NCBI GenBank assembly: GCA_020636375.1
Contig: JACJXZ010000006.1
Coordinates: forward strand, 248,001-312,000
Length of the DNA stretch: 64,000 nt
Source of the DNA: Lewinellaceae bacterium
GTDB lineage: Bacteria; Bacteroidota; Bacteroidia; Chitinophagales; Saprospiraceae
Direction of reading: 5' to 3'
Shown here: piece after piece, positions 27,152-36,364 of the stretch
How positions within the stretch are numbered: position 1 is the first letter of the stretch
How the letters are laid out: every line of letters begins with the position of its first letter
The notes under the pieces: generated by a model
What the model saw: only the letters and a program-made list of their open reading frames with translations
Database searches by the model: none
Told to the model about the DNA's origin: nothing
Position numbers and translations under genes: made by a program

Positions 27152-28045
27152 CTAATCATTTTCCAGGGCCGCCGCGCCGCCCACGATCTCGAGGATTTCG
27201 TTGGTGATGGCTTCCTGGCGCGCCTTGTTATAGGAGATGCGCAGGTCGCGGAGCAGCTCGTTGGCGTTTTCGGTAGCCTTGTCCATCGCAGTCATCCGGG
27301 CGCCGTGTTCGGAGGCGTGGGTGTCCAGCAGGCACTTCTGGAACTGCGTTTGCAGGATGGTAGGCACGAGGTATTGCAGCAGTTGAACTTTGCCGGGCTC
27401 GAAGATGTAATCGGCCAGCAGGTTGGCGCCTTCTTCCCGTTCGATCCTGGCCACCGGCAGGAATTGCTCGGTGACGGTGTACTGGGTGGCGGCGTTCTTG
27501 AACTTTCCGTAAGCGATGTCGACGGCGTCAAACGCCTGGCCCTCGAACGCGTCCAGCAGGATCTTAGCCACTTTGGAGATATTCCCGAAGCTGAGGTCGT
27601 GGAACAGGTTGACGTGGTTCTTGTCGATCCTGGCGTCGGGGTAGCGCTTGCGGAAATAATCGAAGCCCCGTTTCCCGATACACATAATGGTCAGGTTGCC
27701 GCTGGCATAGGCACCGGCGAACTTCGTCTCGATGGCGTGGGCCGCAGCCTTGCAAATGTTGGTATTAAAGGCGCCGCACAGCCCCCGGTCGGAGGTCATC
27801 ACCACGAGGCAGGCATTTTTCAGCTCCCGCTCCTGGCCGAACACCGTTTCCGCGTCTCCTTCCAGATTGGAGAGGATGTTGCGCAGCATGCCGTTGAGCT
27901 TCTCCGAGTAGGGGCGCATGCTCAGGATGGCGTCCTGGGCGCGGCGCAGCTTCGCCGCCGAAACCATTTTCATAGCTTTGGTAATCTGCTGCGTGTTCTG
28001 AACCGACCGGATGCGTTCGCGTACCTCTTTTAAGTTGGCAGCCAT
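27152..28045 (-). CDS. atpG: F1Fo ATP synthase gamma subunit
   Basis: 297 residues, usual length. Forms the rotating central stalk of F1. The N-terminal helix has IRSVQNTQQITKAMKMVSAAKLRRAQ and the C-terminal helix MTAMDKATENANELLRDL with RQEAITNEILEIVGGAAAL, both diagnostic. Last gene of the minus-strand operon atpB-E-F-H-A-G; about 214 bp separates it from atpA. The beta and epsilon subunits, which complete F1, are not in the window, as is usual in Bacteroidota where atpD/atpC are encoded elsewhere. Confidence 0.97.
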   Translation of the reverse strand: MAANLKEVRERIRSVQNTQQITKAMKMVSAAKLRRAQDAILSMRPYSEKLNGMLRNILSNLEGDAETVFGQERELKNACLVVMTSDRGLCGAFNTNICKAAAHAIETKFAGAYASGNLTIMCIGKRGFDYFRKRYPDARIDKNHVNLFHDLSFGNISKVAKILLDAFEGQAFDAVDIAYGKFKNAATQYTVTEQFLPVARIEREEGANLLADYIFEPGKVQLLQYLVPTILQTQFQKCLLDTHASEHGARMTAMDKATENANELLRDLRISYNKARQEAITNEILEIVGGAAALEND

Positions 28046-28217
28046 TTATCAAAATTTTCGGTGCCGCAGACTTTATGCCGCGACAAATCTGAGAATGAAT
28101 TTCTTTTCCTGGCAACTGTTTGGGTATTTCGGTTTTACGATATTGCGGCCCGGAGACTTTGCTCCCATAGAACCCTTTCCGGACCAGGCCAGGCGGCAGG
28201 CCCGCATTAGGCCAACC

Positions 28218-28250
28218 TCAATACCATAACACCGCAATACCTTAATACCT
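28218..28250. repeat. 8-bp microsatellite between atpA and atpG
   Basis: On the minus strand: GGTATTAA, GGTATTGC, GGTGTTAT, GGTATTGA in tandem, a degenerate 8-bp repeat of four units in the 214-bp gap between atpA and atpG. Confidence 0.7.
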
Positions 28251-28259
28251 AAGCAGTTA

Positions 28260-29864
28260 TTATTTCTGATACGGTTTGGACAGTTCCGTTGCCAGCGCTT
28301 CCAGCCGGTCCGTATCTTCTTTTTCCAGCTTGCCGGCTTTGAAGTTTTGAAGCACTTCGGGATGGCGCTGCTCCAGGGTATGGAGGAACACCTCTTCGAA
28401 CTCCTTGACCTTGTTGACCGGCACGTAGCGCAGCCGGCCCTTGGTGCCCAGGTAGATGATAGCGACCTGTTTCTCCACAGACACCGGCGAGTACTGGGGC
28501 TGCTTGAGGATTTCCACGTTGCGCTTGCCCTTGTCGAGTACGGCCGTGGTGGCGGCGTCCAGGTCAGAGCCGAACTTGGAGAAGGCTTCCAGTTCGCGGT
28601 ACTGTGCCTGGTCGAGCTTCAGCGTGCCGGCTACTTTCTTCATCGACTTGATCTGAGCGGCGCCCCCCACCCGGGATACCGAGATGCCCACGTTGATGGC
28701 GGGCCGGATGCCGGCGTTGAACAGGTTGGACTCCAGGAAAATCTGGCCGTCGGTGATGGAAATAACGTTGGTCGGGATATAGGCGGAAACGTCGCCGGCC
28801 TGGGTTTCGATGATCGGCAGGGCCGTCAGCGAACCGCCGCCTTTCACCAGCGGTTTGCCGTCTTTGCCCTTGGCAGTTTTCAGCACCTCGGGCAGGTCGT
28901 TCATCTGGCGGGCGATGTCGTCGTTCTCGATGATCTTGGCGGCGCGCTCCAGGAGGCGGCTGTGCAGGTAGAATACGTCGCCCGGATAAGCTTCGCGGCC
29001 CGGCGGGCGGCGCAGCAGCAGGGATACCTCGCGGTAGGCGACGGCCTGCTTCGACAAGTCGTCATAAATGATCAGCGCCGGGCGGCCCGTATCGCGGAAG
29101 TACTCGCCGATGGTGGCGCCGGCAAACGGCGCGTAGAACTGCAGCGGCGCCGGGTCGGAAGCGGAAGCCGAAACGATGATGGTGTAATCCATGGCGCCGT
29201 TGTCCTCCAGCGTCTTGGCCACATTGGCCACCGTCGACGCTTTCTGGCCGGAAGCGACATATATGCAGTAAACCGGCTCGCCTCTTTCGTAGAATTCGCG
29301 CTGGTTGATGATGGTGTCGATGGCGATGGCGGATTTGCCGGTCTGGCGGTCGCCGATGATGAGCTCGCGCTGGCCGCGGCCGATGGGGATCATGGCGTCG
29401 ATGGCCTTGATACCGGTCTGCAGCGGTTCGTTCACCGGCTGTCGGTAGATAACGCCCGGCGCTTTGCGCTCCAGGGGAAGCTCGTAGGTCTCGCCCTCGA
29501 TGTCGCCCTTGCCGTCGATCGGTTCGCCCAGCGGGTTGACGACCCGGCCGACGAAGCCTTCGCCGACGTTGATGGATGCGATGCGGCTGGTGCGGTGAAC
29601 GCGGGAGCCTTCCCGGATGCCTTCGCCCGGGCCCATGAGCACCACGCCCACGTTGTCTTCCTCCAGGTTCAGCACGATGGCCTGCACTCCGGTCTCAAAC
29701 TCCACCAGTTCGCCGGCCTGAGCGTTATTCAGTCCGTAAACGCGGGCGATGCCGTCGCCCACCTGAAGTACGGTCCCGTATTCTTCCAGTTCCGTCGTCG
29801 AGCTGAAACCGGAGAGTTGTTGCTTTAATATTGCTGATATCTCATCTGGTGTTACATCAACCAT
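28260..29864 (-). CDS. atpA: F1Fo ATP synthase alpha subunit
   Basis: 534 residues. Non-catalytic nucleotide-binding subunit of the F1 hexamer. P-loop GDRQTGKSAIAIDTI, the family signature with PAINVGISVSRVGGAAQ, the alpha-type LRRPPGREAYPGDVFYLH, and the N-terminal beta-barrel VLQVGDGIARVYGLNNAQAG. About 78 bp after atpH. Cytoplasmic face of the membrane. Confidence 0.98.
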   Translation of the reverse strand: MVDVTPDEISAILKQQLSGFSSTTELEEYGTVLQVGDGIARVYGLNNAQAGELVEFETGVQAIVLNLEEDNVGVVLMGPGEGIREGSRVHRTSRIASINVGEGFVGRVVNPLGEPIDGKGDIEGETYELPLERKAPGVIYRQPVNEPLQTGIKAIDAMIPIGRGQRELIIGDRQTGKSAIAIDTIINQREFYERGEPVYCIYVASGQKASTVANVAKTLEDNGAMDYTIIVSASASDPAPLQFYAPFAGATIGEYFRDTGRPALIIYDDLSKQAVAYREVSLLLRRPPGREAYPGDVFYLHSRLLERAAKIIENDDIARQMNDLPEVLKTAKGKDGKPLVKGGGSLTALPIIETQAGDVSAYIPTNVISITDGQIFLESNLFNAGIRPAINVGISVSRVGGAAQIKSMKKVAGTLKLDQAQYRELEAFSKFGSDLDAATTAVLDKGKRNVEILKQPQYSPVSVEKQVAIIYLGTKGRLRYVPVNKVKEFEEVFLHTLEQRHPEVLQNFKAGKLEKEDTDRLEALATELSKPYQK

Positions 29865-29942
29865 TTTTCAGAATTTTATCACTGCCTGTGCAGCGGTTTT
29901 TATAAGAGAACTTTCTTTGAATTTTTCCAAGACCATCCGCAT

Positions 29943-30512
29943 TTAGCTGGATATGATCTTAGAAACGTAAAAATTTTCGCGAAACCCTTTTTTGAGCTGG
30001 TCCAGCTTATGCTTGACGCTGGCGTCGTAAATCTTGTCTTCAAACTCGACCACGAACCCGCCGATCAGGGAAGGGTCAACAGCGGCCGACAATTCCACCA
30101 GCTCATCAGTTTCTTCGCTGGCCTGAAGCTTGTCGTGAATAGCTTTCTCCAGCTCCTTGCCCAGCGGCGCAGCGGTGGTCAGCTTAACCATGGAAATATG
30201 CTTAACCTGCTTGTATTGCCGCATATATTCTACGGCGATTTCCGGCAAATAAGCCTCCCGCCCCTTGGTGATCAGGATATTGAGAAAAGCCATGAACAAC
30301 TTGTCGACCTTTCCTTCGAAGATGAGCTTCACGATCTTCTTCTTTTTATCGGCATGGACAATAGGGCTCTTCAACAACAGATAAAGATCACGGTTCTTCG
30401 CCAGTTGCTGGAACTGCCTGACGTCTTCCGTAACCACTTCCAGATTTTTCTGGTCGATAGCCAGTTCGATGAGCGACTTGGCATACCGGGAAGCTATTCT
30501 GTGTACAGACAT
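29943..30512 (-). CDS. atpH: F1Fo ATP synthase delta subunit
   Basis: 189 residues. Peripheral-stalk subunit linking F1 to subunit b. N-terminal helical domain IASRYAKSLIELAIDQ and C-terminal VDPSLIGGFVVEFEDKIYDASVKHKLDQ are typical of OSCP/delta. Lies between atpF and atpA in the operon with gaps of about 70-80 bp. Confidence 0.95.
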   Translation of the reverse strand: MSVHRIASRYAKSLIELAIDQKNLEVVTEDVRQFQQLAKNRDLYLLLKSPIVHADKKKKIVKLIFEGKVDKLFMAFLNILITKGREAYLPEIAVEYMRQYKQVKHISMVKLTTAAPLGKELEKAIHDKLQASEETDELVELSAAVDPSLIGGFVVEFEDKIYDASVKHKLDQLKKGFRENFYVSKIISS

Positions 30513-30583
30513 ACTGTTTGGATATTGGATGGGAAAGAAAAGAGCCGTCAGCGGTTCCGGCCGGCATCTTCCCGCCTGATTTT

Positions 30584-31105
30584 CTAATTCAGTTTGATCT
30601 CGTCGACCAGCGACTTCACGAACTGCTCCTGCTCCTTGTCGCCTTTCAGCTGTTTGTGGAGTATCTTCTCGGCGATGTCGATGGAAATGAGGCCCAGCTG
30701 GTTCTTCAGGTCGACGATCATGGCCATGCGCTGGTTTTCGATGTCTTCCTTGGCGTCCGTGACGATCCGCCGGTACTCCTCCTTGGCCTGCTTGCGCGCC
30801 TCTTCGATAATGCTGTTCTTCGCTTCCTTGGCTTCCCGGAGGATAGCGACGCGTTCTTCCTGGGCTTTTTTGAGCAGTTCTTCATTCTCGGCCTTCAGGT
30901 TGGCCATTTCCTGGCGGGCCTTGCGGGCTTCATCCAGGGAGTTTTGGATATCCTGTTCGCGGCGCTTCAGCGCGTTCTGTATCGGCCCGAAAGCCATGCG
31001 GCCCAGCGTGAACCACACCAGGAGGAAGATGAGGCTCGTCCAGAAAATCAACCCCGGATCAGGCTTGATGACGGAAAAGTCGGCCAGAAACAATACTTCG
31101 GTCAT
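30584..31105 (-). CDS. atpF: F1Fo ATP synthase b subunit
   Basis: 173 residues. One membrane helix near 15-38 (LIFWTSLIFLLVWFTLGRMA), then a long charged coiled coil (RKARQEMANLKAENEELLKK) that makes the stator stalk. C terminus with KNQLGLISIDIAEKILHKQL. Follows atpE across a gap that contains a microsatellite. Confidence 0.96.
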   Translation of the reverse strand: MTEVLFLADFSVIKPDPGLIFWTSLIFLLVWFTLGRMAFGPIQNALKRREQDIQNSLDEARKARQEMANLKAENEELLKKAQEERVAILREAKEAKNSIIEEARKQAKEEYRRIVTDAKEDIENQRMAMIVDLKNQLGLISIDIAEKILHKQLKGDKEQEQFVKSLVDEIKLN

Positions 31106-31127
31106 GATGGTAAAATTGAAATATATC

Positions 31128-31190
31128 AGTCAATCAATCAATCATTCATTCATTCATTCATTCACTCATTCACTCATTCACTCATTCCCA
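31128..31190. repeat. Tetranucleotide/octanucleotide microsatellite between atpE and atpF
   Basis: Plus strand runs of CAAT (about 4), then CATT (about 5), then CACTCATT units (3) in direct succession. It lies in the 150-bp gap between atpF (ending at 31105 on this strand) and atpE. Slippage-prone DNA inside an essential operon. Confidence 0.85.
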
Positions 31191-31254
31191 AGAGGCAGGC
31201 AGGCAGCCAATCGCTGCCGCCTTTCTCTTTTTTGGTTTTCGCTTGCAGCGCGGA

Positions 31255-31449
31255 TCAGCCGGCCAGCAGGCCAACGACGATCGCGAACAGGGCGGCGCCT
31301 TCCACAAGGGCCGCCGTCAGGATCATGTTGTTACGAATGTCGCCTACGGCTTCCGGCTGACGGGCGATGGCTTCCATCGCGCGGCTGCCGATCAGGCCGA
31401 TGCCGACCCCGGCGCCCAGTGCTGCAATTCCAGCTCCAATTGCTCCCAT
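31255..31449 (-). CDS. atpE: F1Fo ATP synthase c subunit
   Basis: 64 residues, two membrane helices joined by the polar loop ARQPEA. The first helix is Gly-rich (GAIGAGIAALGAGVGIGLIG), needed for tight ring packing. The second has the ion-binding Glu in ALVEGAALF. The residue after the Glu is Gly and no helix-1 Gln is seen, so this looks like a proton- rather than sodium-type ring (inference). Very short, as in other Bacteroidota. Confidence 0.96.
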   Translation of the reverse strand: MGAIGAGIAALGAGVGIGLIGSRAMEAIARQPEAVGDIRNNMILTAALVEGAALFAIVVGLLAG

Positions 31450-31480
31450 TGTATGAGATATTTATGGTTGAAAAATAGAA

Positions 31481-31515
31481 ATTCGGTATTCGGTATTCGG
31501 TTTTTCGGTGTTCGG
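31481..31515. repeat. 7-bp microsatellite (TTCGGTA) between atpB and atpE
   Basis: ATTCGGTATTCGGTATTCGG followed by TTTTTCGGTGTTCGG: three clean and two degenerate units. It lies in the 117-bp gap between atpE and atpB. Confidence 0.75.
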
Positions 31516-31566
31516 CTTTGGCTACTCGAGCGAACCGCGAACTGCGAATCGCGAAAAGCCGCCATT

Positions 31567-32889
31567 CTAATGCGCCCCCTCGTGGTGATGCTCATGTTCT
31601 TCCACCGCCGCCCCGATATAGGAAGCGGAGAGGATGGCGAAGATGAACGCCTGCAACAGGGCCACCAGCAATTCGATCAGGTTCATGAAGGCCGTGAACA
31701 GCCCGCCGATGATGGCACCGCCGGCGGCGCCGCCGACGTTCTGCCCGTTGTTGCCAAACAGGAAGACCAGGCCGATGAGGCTGAGGATGATGATGTGCCC
31801 GGCGGAAATGTTCGCAAACAGACGGATCATAAGGGAGAACGGCTTGATGAACAAGCTCAGAACCTCTACCGGCGTCAGGATGATCTTCACCCAGGCAGGA
31901 ATGCCCGGCATCCAGAAAATGTGCTCCCAGTAGTCCTTCTTGCCGTTGATGTTGGTCACGATAAAGGTGAACACGGCCAGCGTCAGGGTCACCGCCAGGT
32001 TGCCGGTGATGTTGGCGCCGCCCGGAAAGAAAGGCACCAGGCCCAGCAGGTTGATGAACATGATGAAGAAGAACAGGGTCATGATGAACGGCTGAAAGCG
32101 TTCGTAGTGCTTTTCGCCGATCATCGGCTTGGTCACCTCATCGCGGATGAACACAAAAAAGACCTCCATGAAGGACTGTACGCCGGAGGGTGCCTTGCCC
32201 TCGTTCTTTTTATATCCTCTGGCCACCGAGGTAAACAACCAGATCAGCAGCAGGGAGGCTATGATCATGCCAAATACATTCTTCGTGATCGAAAAATCAT
32301 AAAAGGAAGTGATGCCGCCGCCCAGGAAGCCGCCGTCGACGGTGCTGGGCTTGTCCAGCTTGTAGAGTTCCCCTTCAAGGCAGGCGTAGTAGACGTCTTT
32401 CTCTTCCGCTTTGCCGTCTTTCTCCACCGTTTCTGTCCGGCGCAGGATGCCGTCGATGTGCACTTCGCCTTTGGGGAAGAAAGGGTCGGCGACCCGGTTT
32501 ACCCGGCCGTGGTTGAGCACGTAACCGTCCACCGCTTTGTGGCCGTGGTCGAACATGCTGGACAGGCCTGTGGTCCAGCCATGATCAGGAGCGTAGAGGA
32601 TAACCGGGAGCGGAAGGTGAACGCCTTTCCAGACGTGGAACTCGTTGGCGTCGGCGATGTGGTCCATCACCGTATTCACCGGGTTGTACTCCCCGTCCTC
32701 CTCGTGGCCGCCGCAGTAGCTGTGCGCCAGGTCGGAATCATGCCCGGCCTCCGGGCCGTGGCTGTCCTGTTCTTCGTGAGAAGCGTCGCCGCTGCTGTGC
32801 TCCTGACCATGGCCCTGAGCGGACAGCATGCCGGAGCTAAAAAAGAGGGCGAAAACGAGTATGGAGAGCTTTTTGAGATCCACTTTCAC
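31567..32889 (-). CDS. atpB: F1Fo ATP synthase a subunit, long Bacteroidota form
   Basis: 440 residues starting at a GTG. It has an N-terminal signal-like segment (ILVFALFFSSGMLSAQ), then a His/Asp/Glu-rich exported extension of about 180 residues, then the normal a-subunit membrane domain. Essential half-channel helix: SLMIRLFANISAGHIIIL, with the conserved Arg; the last helices have LIELLVALLQAFIFAILSA. The C terminus is His/Glu-rich. First gene of the operon. The periplasmic extension is known from other Bacteroidota; its role is unclear to me. A TACTTTTG box lies 37 bases upstream of the GTG. Confidence 0.95.
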   Translation of the reverse strand: MKVDLKKLSILVFALFFSSGMLSAQGHGQEHSSGDASHEEQDSHGPEAGHDSDLAHSYCGGHEEDGEYNPVNTVMDHIADANEFHVWKGVHLPLPVILYAPDHGWTTGLSSMFDHGHKAVDGYVLNHGRVNRVADPFFPKGEVHIDGILRRTETVEKDGKAEEKDVYYACLEGELYKLDKPSTVDGGFLGGGITSFYDFSITKNVFGMIIASLLLIWLFTSVARGYKKNEGKAPSGVQSFMEVFFVFIRDEVTKPMIGEKHYERFQPFIMTLFFFIMFINLLGLVPFFPGGANITGNLAVTLTLAVFTFIVTNINGKKDYWEHIFWMPGIPAWVKIILTPVEVLSLFIKPFSLMIRLFANISAGHIIILSLIGLVFLFGNNGQNVGGAAGGAIIGGLFTAFMNLIELLVALLQAFIFAILSASYIGAAVEEHEHHHEGAH

Positions 32890-32925
32890 AATTCCTTGAC
32901 TTTATAGGTATTCTTAAAATCGGTG

Positions 32926-32933
32926 CAAAAGTA
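32926..32933 (-). promoter_or_regulatory. Candidate -7 box of the atp operon (TACTTTTG)
   Basis: Minus-strand TACTTTTG fits TAnnTTTG and lies 37 bases before the atpB start. No clear TTTG at -33, only an A/T tract. Confidence 0.45.
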
Positions 32934-33307
32934 GGCACTTTACCCCTATTAAAAAAACCTTCAACCTCTTTTTTTACGATGGATTGATCATTTTCGAGGG
33001 GTTGATAAACAGGCAGTTACGAAGGGGTAGTCAAGCCTTTTTGCGCCACGGTTATACAATCTACGGCAAACGGAAACTTTTGTTCCAGGAATGAGGACAA
33101 GAGCAAAATTTTAATCGGGAAAGGGTAAAAAACCAGGAAGGGACGGGGAGGGTGGACGGAGATGGGGGGGTGGGGCACCCGGACAGAAGCAGAGAAATGC
33201 CCGGAAATGCGAGACGGCTGTGTCGGTTGTCGGTTGGGGAACCCAATTGTTCCGGCGGCCCCAAGGCCAAACAAACAACAGGCAGGCAAAAACCAGGGAA
33301 CCCATTT
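32934..33307. other. Non-coding gap between atpB and the PBP1A gene
   Basis: No credible gene. Bases about 33135-33180 are a purine-rich G tract (GGGACGGGGAGGGTGG, then a run of seven Gs) with several G triplets or longer, a possible G-quadruplex. No clear terminator for either neighbour was found. Confidence 0.5.
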
Positions 33308-35911
33308 TCATCCCCCGTCGCTCTTCTCAAAATAGTGATACCCATTGGGGTTTTCCTCTTCTTGCGGCTGCTGGCCGCCCTCTTCCTTGCCGAAGAGCAG
33401 TTTGCTCCAGAACTGCTTGCGTTTTTCCCGGCGATCGTCGCGCCGTTGCAGGCGGTCCTGGTATTCACGCAGTCGCCGGACGTATTCCTCGTCCGTCTCG
33501 TAGGGGCGGCGGGGCGGCACGTTGACCACGCGGCCCTGCTCGTCGGTATAGGGTTGGTTGAGCAGGCGTTCGAGGAGGCTCCGTTCGTCGGAGAAGTAGA
33601 AGTAACCGTCCTGGAAGCCGGCCAGGATGGGCATCTCTTCCAGGTAGGGGGGGCAGGCCATCAGGGCCTGTATGGTGTCTGCCGGCTCGGCGAAGCGGGC
33701 ATAGCGGATGTATTTGAAATCAGGGTCGCGGTAGACCCTGCGCATGAATTTGCCGAAGATGGGCATGGCGGAAGTAGAGCCCTGCCCCAGGCGCAAGGAG
33801 CGGAAGTGTACCTGCGGCATCTCCGCGCCCACCCACACGCCGGCCACCAGCCGGGGGTTGAAGCCGATGAACCAGCCATCCGACTGGTTCTGGGTGGTGC
33901 CGGTCTTGCCGGCCAGGTCGTTGTACAGGCCGAACTGGTAACGCAGCGCGCGGGCCGTGCCGCTGTCGACCACCGATTCCAGCATGCGGATCATCATGTC
34001 GGCGTGGGCTTCCGTCAGGACCGCCGGGAAGCGGCGGGGGTCCGGGCGTTCGAACCGGACGAGGGTATCCCCGTCGGCAGTCTCGATGCGGTCCAGGTAG
34101 TGCATTTCCGGGCGGACGCCCCGGTTGGCAAAAGTGCCGTACACCCGTACCATATCCGCCAGGGAGGCCTCTGCCGTGCCCAATGCGATGGAAGGCGTTT
34201 TCGGGACGTAGCCGTTGACGCCCATCGCCTCTGCCAGTTGCCGCACCGAGTCGATGCCGGTGCGCATCAGGATTTCCACCGTCACGGAATTGATGGATTT
34301 CGCCAGGGCGCCTTCCATGCTGTATACGCCGCCGTACTCCCCGTCGGAATTGCGGGGCGACCAGTTGTCGTACCGGGCATAGGTCACCTGCCGGTTGTAG
34401 GTGTACTCGCAGGGCAGCATGCCGCTCTGCAGGGCGGTGGCGTAAACGATGGGCTTAAAAGTGGAGCCTACCTGCCGGCGTGCCTGTATGACGTGGTCGT
34501 ACTTGAAATACTGATGGTTGATGCCGCCGACCCAGGCTTTGACCAGGCCGGTAGCGGGGTCCATCGCCAGAAATCCGGTGTTGAGGATGGCGAGGTAGTA
34601 CTTGATGGAATCCAGGGGCGACATTTCCCGCTCTTCTTCGCCGCCGTTCCAGCTGAAAACGGCCATGGGCACGGGCGTGGCGAAGATCTTTTCGATCTCT
34701 TCCTGCGGCAACCCCTTCGCTTTCAGCCACTGGTAGCGCTCCGACTGCTCGACGGCCCGCTCCAGGACGGAACTGCCTCCCCAGGGGCGGCCCTTCTTCC
34801 ATTCTTTGTCGAAGGCTTCCTGCAGCCAGGCCATGTGTTCCTGAACAGCCTCTTCGGCGTACCGCTGCAGGCGGGCGTCGATCGTGGTGTAAATGCGCAG
34901 GCCGTCGGTGTAGAGGTTATAGGGCGTGCCGTCGGGCTTGGTGTAATCCTCCAGGATCTCCTCCACTTCCTGGCGCAAATGTTCGCGAAAGTAGGTGGCC
35001 AGCCCCTGGTTGTTGCCCTCCTTGTAGTATTTCACGTCCAGCGGGAGGGCCTTCAAAGAGTCGTACTCCGCCTCGGTGAGGTGGCCGTAGCGCTCCATCT
35101 GCTTCAGCACCACATTGCGCCGCTGAGTGGCGCGCTCGGGATGGCGCACCGGGCTGTAATAAGTAGTGGCCTTCAGCATGCCCACCAGTACGGCAGCCTC
35201 TTCTACGGCCAGGCCGCCGGGCGCTTTGTCGAAAAAACGCTGAGAGGCCACTTTGATGCCATAAATATTTTCGCTGAAAGAGACCGTGTTCAGATAGAGC
35301 CGCAGCAGTTCTTCTTTGGTGTACACCTTCTCCAGCCGCCGGGCGATGAACATCTCGCGGATCTTGTTGACCAGCATGCCCAGCATGAAATAATCCCGGC
35401 GGGGATACAGGTTCTTGGCCAGTTGCTGGCTCAGGGTGCTGCCGCCGCCCGAGGACTCGTCGGACAACAGTATGGATTTGAACAACACCCGAAGGCCGGC
35501 GCGCAGGTCGATGCCGCTGTGCTCAAAAAAGCGGGCGTCTTCCGTGGCCACCAGAGCATTGATGATGTTGGGCGATATTTCTTCCAGGTCGGCGTTGATG
35601 CGGTTTTCAATGTAATACTTTCCGAGCAGCACCCCGTCTTCAGAGTAGGCCTCCGAAGCGTTGTAGTTCTGGATATCGCGCAACTCCGGGTAACCGGGTA
35701 ACGGCCCGAGAGCGCCGGTGTAGACCAGTATGGTAGTGATCAGCAAGGTGAGCATTCCCAACACAGCCGGGAGGCCGGCAACCAGGCCGGCAATCGATAA
35801 CCGGGGGTAACGGGAATAGATGCTCCGCACTTTGTCCTCCAAAGGCTGAAGGCGCTGCCGGGCCTGTGCCCATATTTTTTGAAAAAACCGTGGTTCCTGT
35901 TGGCTCGTCAT
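33308..35911 (-). CDS. Penicillin-binding protein 1A (glycosyltransferase/transpeptidase)
   Basis: 867 residues. Bifunctional class A PBP that polymerises and cross-links peptidoglycan at the outer face of the inner membrane. One membrane helix at about 39-64. GT51 glycosyltransferase motifs: catalytic-Glu segment TEDARFFEHSGID (Glu124) and GGSTLSQQLAKN (156-167). Transpeptidase motifs: GSTFKP with the active Ser near 481, SIN in AKSINSVTVEI, and KTGT near 667. The last ~60 residues are a charged, probably disordered tail (REYQDRLQRRDDRREKRKQ). Single gene; a small hairpin (35959-35981) lies just upstream of its start. Confidence 0.96.
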   Translation of the reverse strand: MTSQQEPRFFQKIWAQARQRLQPLEDKVRSIYSRYPRLSIAGLVAGLPAVLGMLTLLITTILVYTGALGPLPGYPELRDIQNYNASEAYSEDGVLLGKYYIENRINADLEEISPNIINALVATEDARFFEHSGIDLRAGLRVLFKSILLSDESSGGGSTLSQQLAKNLYPRRDYFMLGMLVNKIREMFIARRLEKVYTKEELLRLYLNTVSFSENIYGIKVASQRFFDKAPGGLAVEEAAVLVGMLKATTYYSPVRHPERATQRRNVVLKQMERYGHLTEAEYDSLKALPLDVKYYKEGNNQGLATYFREHLRQEVEEILEDYTKPDGTPYNLYTDGLRIYTTIDARLQRYAEEAVQEHMAWLQEAFDKEWKKGRPWGGSSVLERAVEQSERYQWLKAKGLPQEEIEKIFATPVPMAVFSWNGGEEEREMSPLDSIKYYLAILNTGFLAMDPATGLVKAWVGGINHQYFKYDHVIQARRQVGSTFKPIVYATALQSGMLPCEYTYNRQVTYARYDNWSPRNSDGEYGGVYSMEGALAKSINSVTVEILMRTGIDSVRQLAEAMGVNGYVPKTPSIALGTAEASLADMVRVYGTFANRGVRPEMHYLDRIETADGDTLVRFERPDPRRFPAVLTEAHADMMIRMLESVVDSGTARALRYQFGLYNDLAGKTGTTQNQSDGWFIGFNPRLVAGVWVGAEMPQVHFRSLRLGQGSTSAMPIFGKFMRRVYRDPDFKYIRYARFAEPADTIQALMACPPYLEEMPILAGFQDGYFYFSDERSLLERLLNQPYTDEQGRVVNVPPRRPYETDEEYVRRLREYQDRLQRRDDRREKRKQFWSKLLFGKEEGGQQPQEEENPNGYHYFEKSDGG

Positions 35912-36306
35912 CTAAACTTCAGTTCTGAAATACAAAGACCCTTTTTAACGCCAGAGGGTTGCGGATTATTACAGTCCGCAAATTGTTTTATTGCCCGCAA
36001 AATTAAAACAAATTTATTCGAAAAACCAGGCTTCAGGATATTTTAACCATATTCCTAGTGCCGCCGGAACGAAGTTCCGGGGCAGTTACCGGTTGATTGT
36101 TGTTGGCCAGCTGTAACCCCTAAGCCGTTGATTGCCGACCAACCTGGCCCCGAGCCTGTCGAGGGGAACCATCAACCGCATTCCGCCCCCGGCGGGAAAA
36201 CAACTGCCCCGTTATTTAGTGCCAACAGCACTAGTGTTTGGCCGCTGCAATACCCTAAACAGCCCTTTTGCCCGATCCGCCGGCCAGCCAGCATGCCGCC
36301 AAAAGA
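35912..36306. other. Gap upstream of the PBP1A gene
   Basis: No gene seen. Near the PBP1A start, TTGCGGA (35959-35965) pairs with TCCGCAA (35975-35981), a hairpin with a 9-base loop in the leader or promoter. The rest is unremarkable. Confidence 0.4.
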
Positions 36307-36341
36307 AAAAGCCGCCCCGGGACGCTCCCGGCAGGCGGCTT
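36307..36341 (-). terminator. Terminator of the large acidic repeat gene
   Basis: AAAAGCCGCC...GGCGGCTT with an inner CCGGGA/TCCCGG stem, followed on the minus strand by a T run. About 25 bases after the stop at 36365. The outer stem matches the hairpin at 39904-39946. Confidence 0.8.
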
Positions 36342-36364
36342 CTTCTTTAAAAAAAAACTGGTTT

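Noticed and set aside
28347..29828. 493-codon open frame on the plus strand opposite atpA
   Set aside because: A shadow of the conserved alpha-subunit gene; its peptide is a reverse-frame product of GC-rich codons with no domain.
33152..35701. 849-codon plus-strand frame opposite the PBP1A gene
   Set aside because: The PBP motifs are all on the minus strand.
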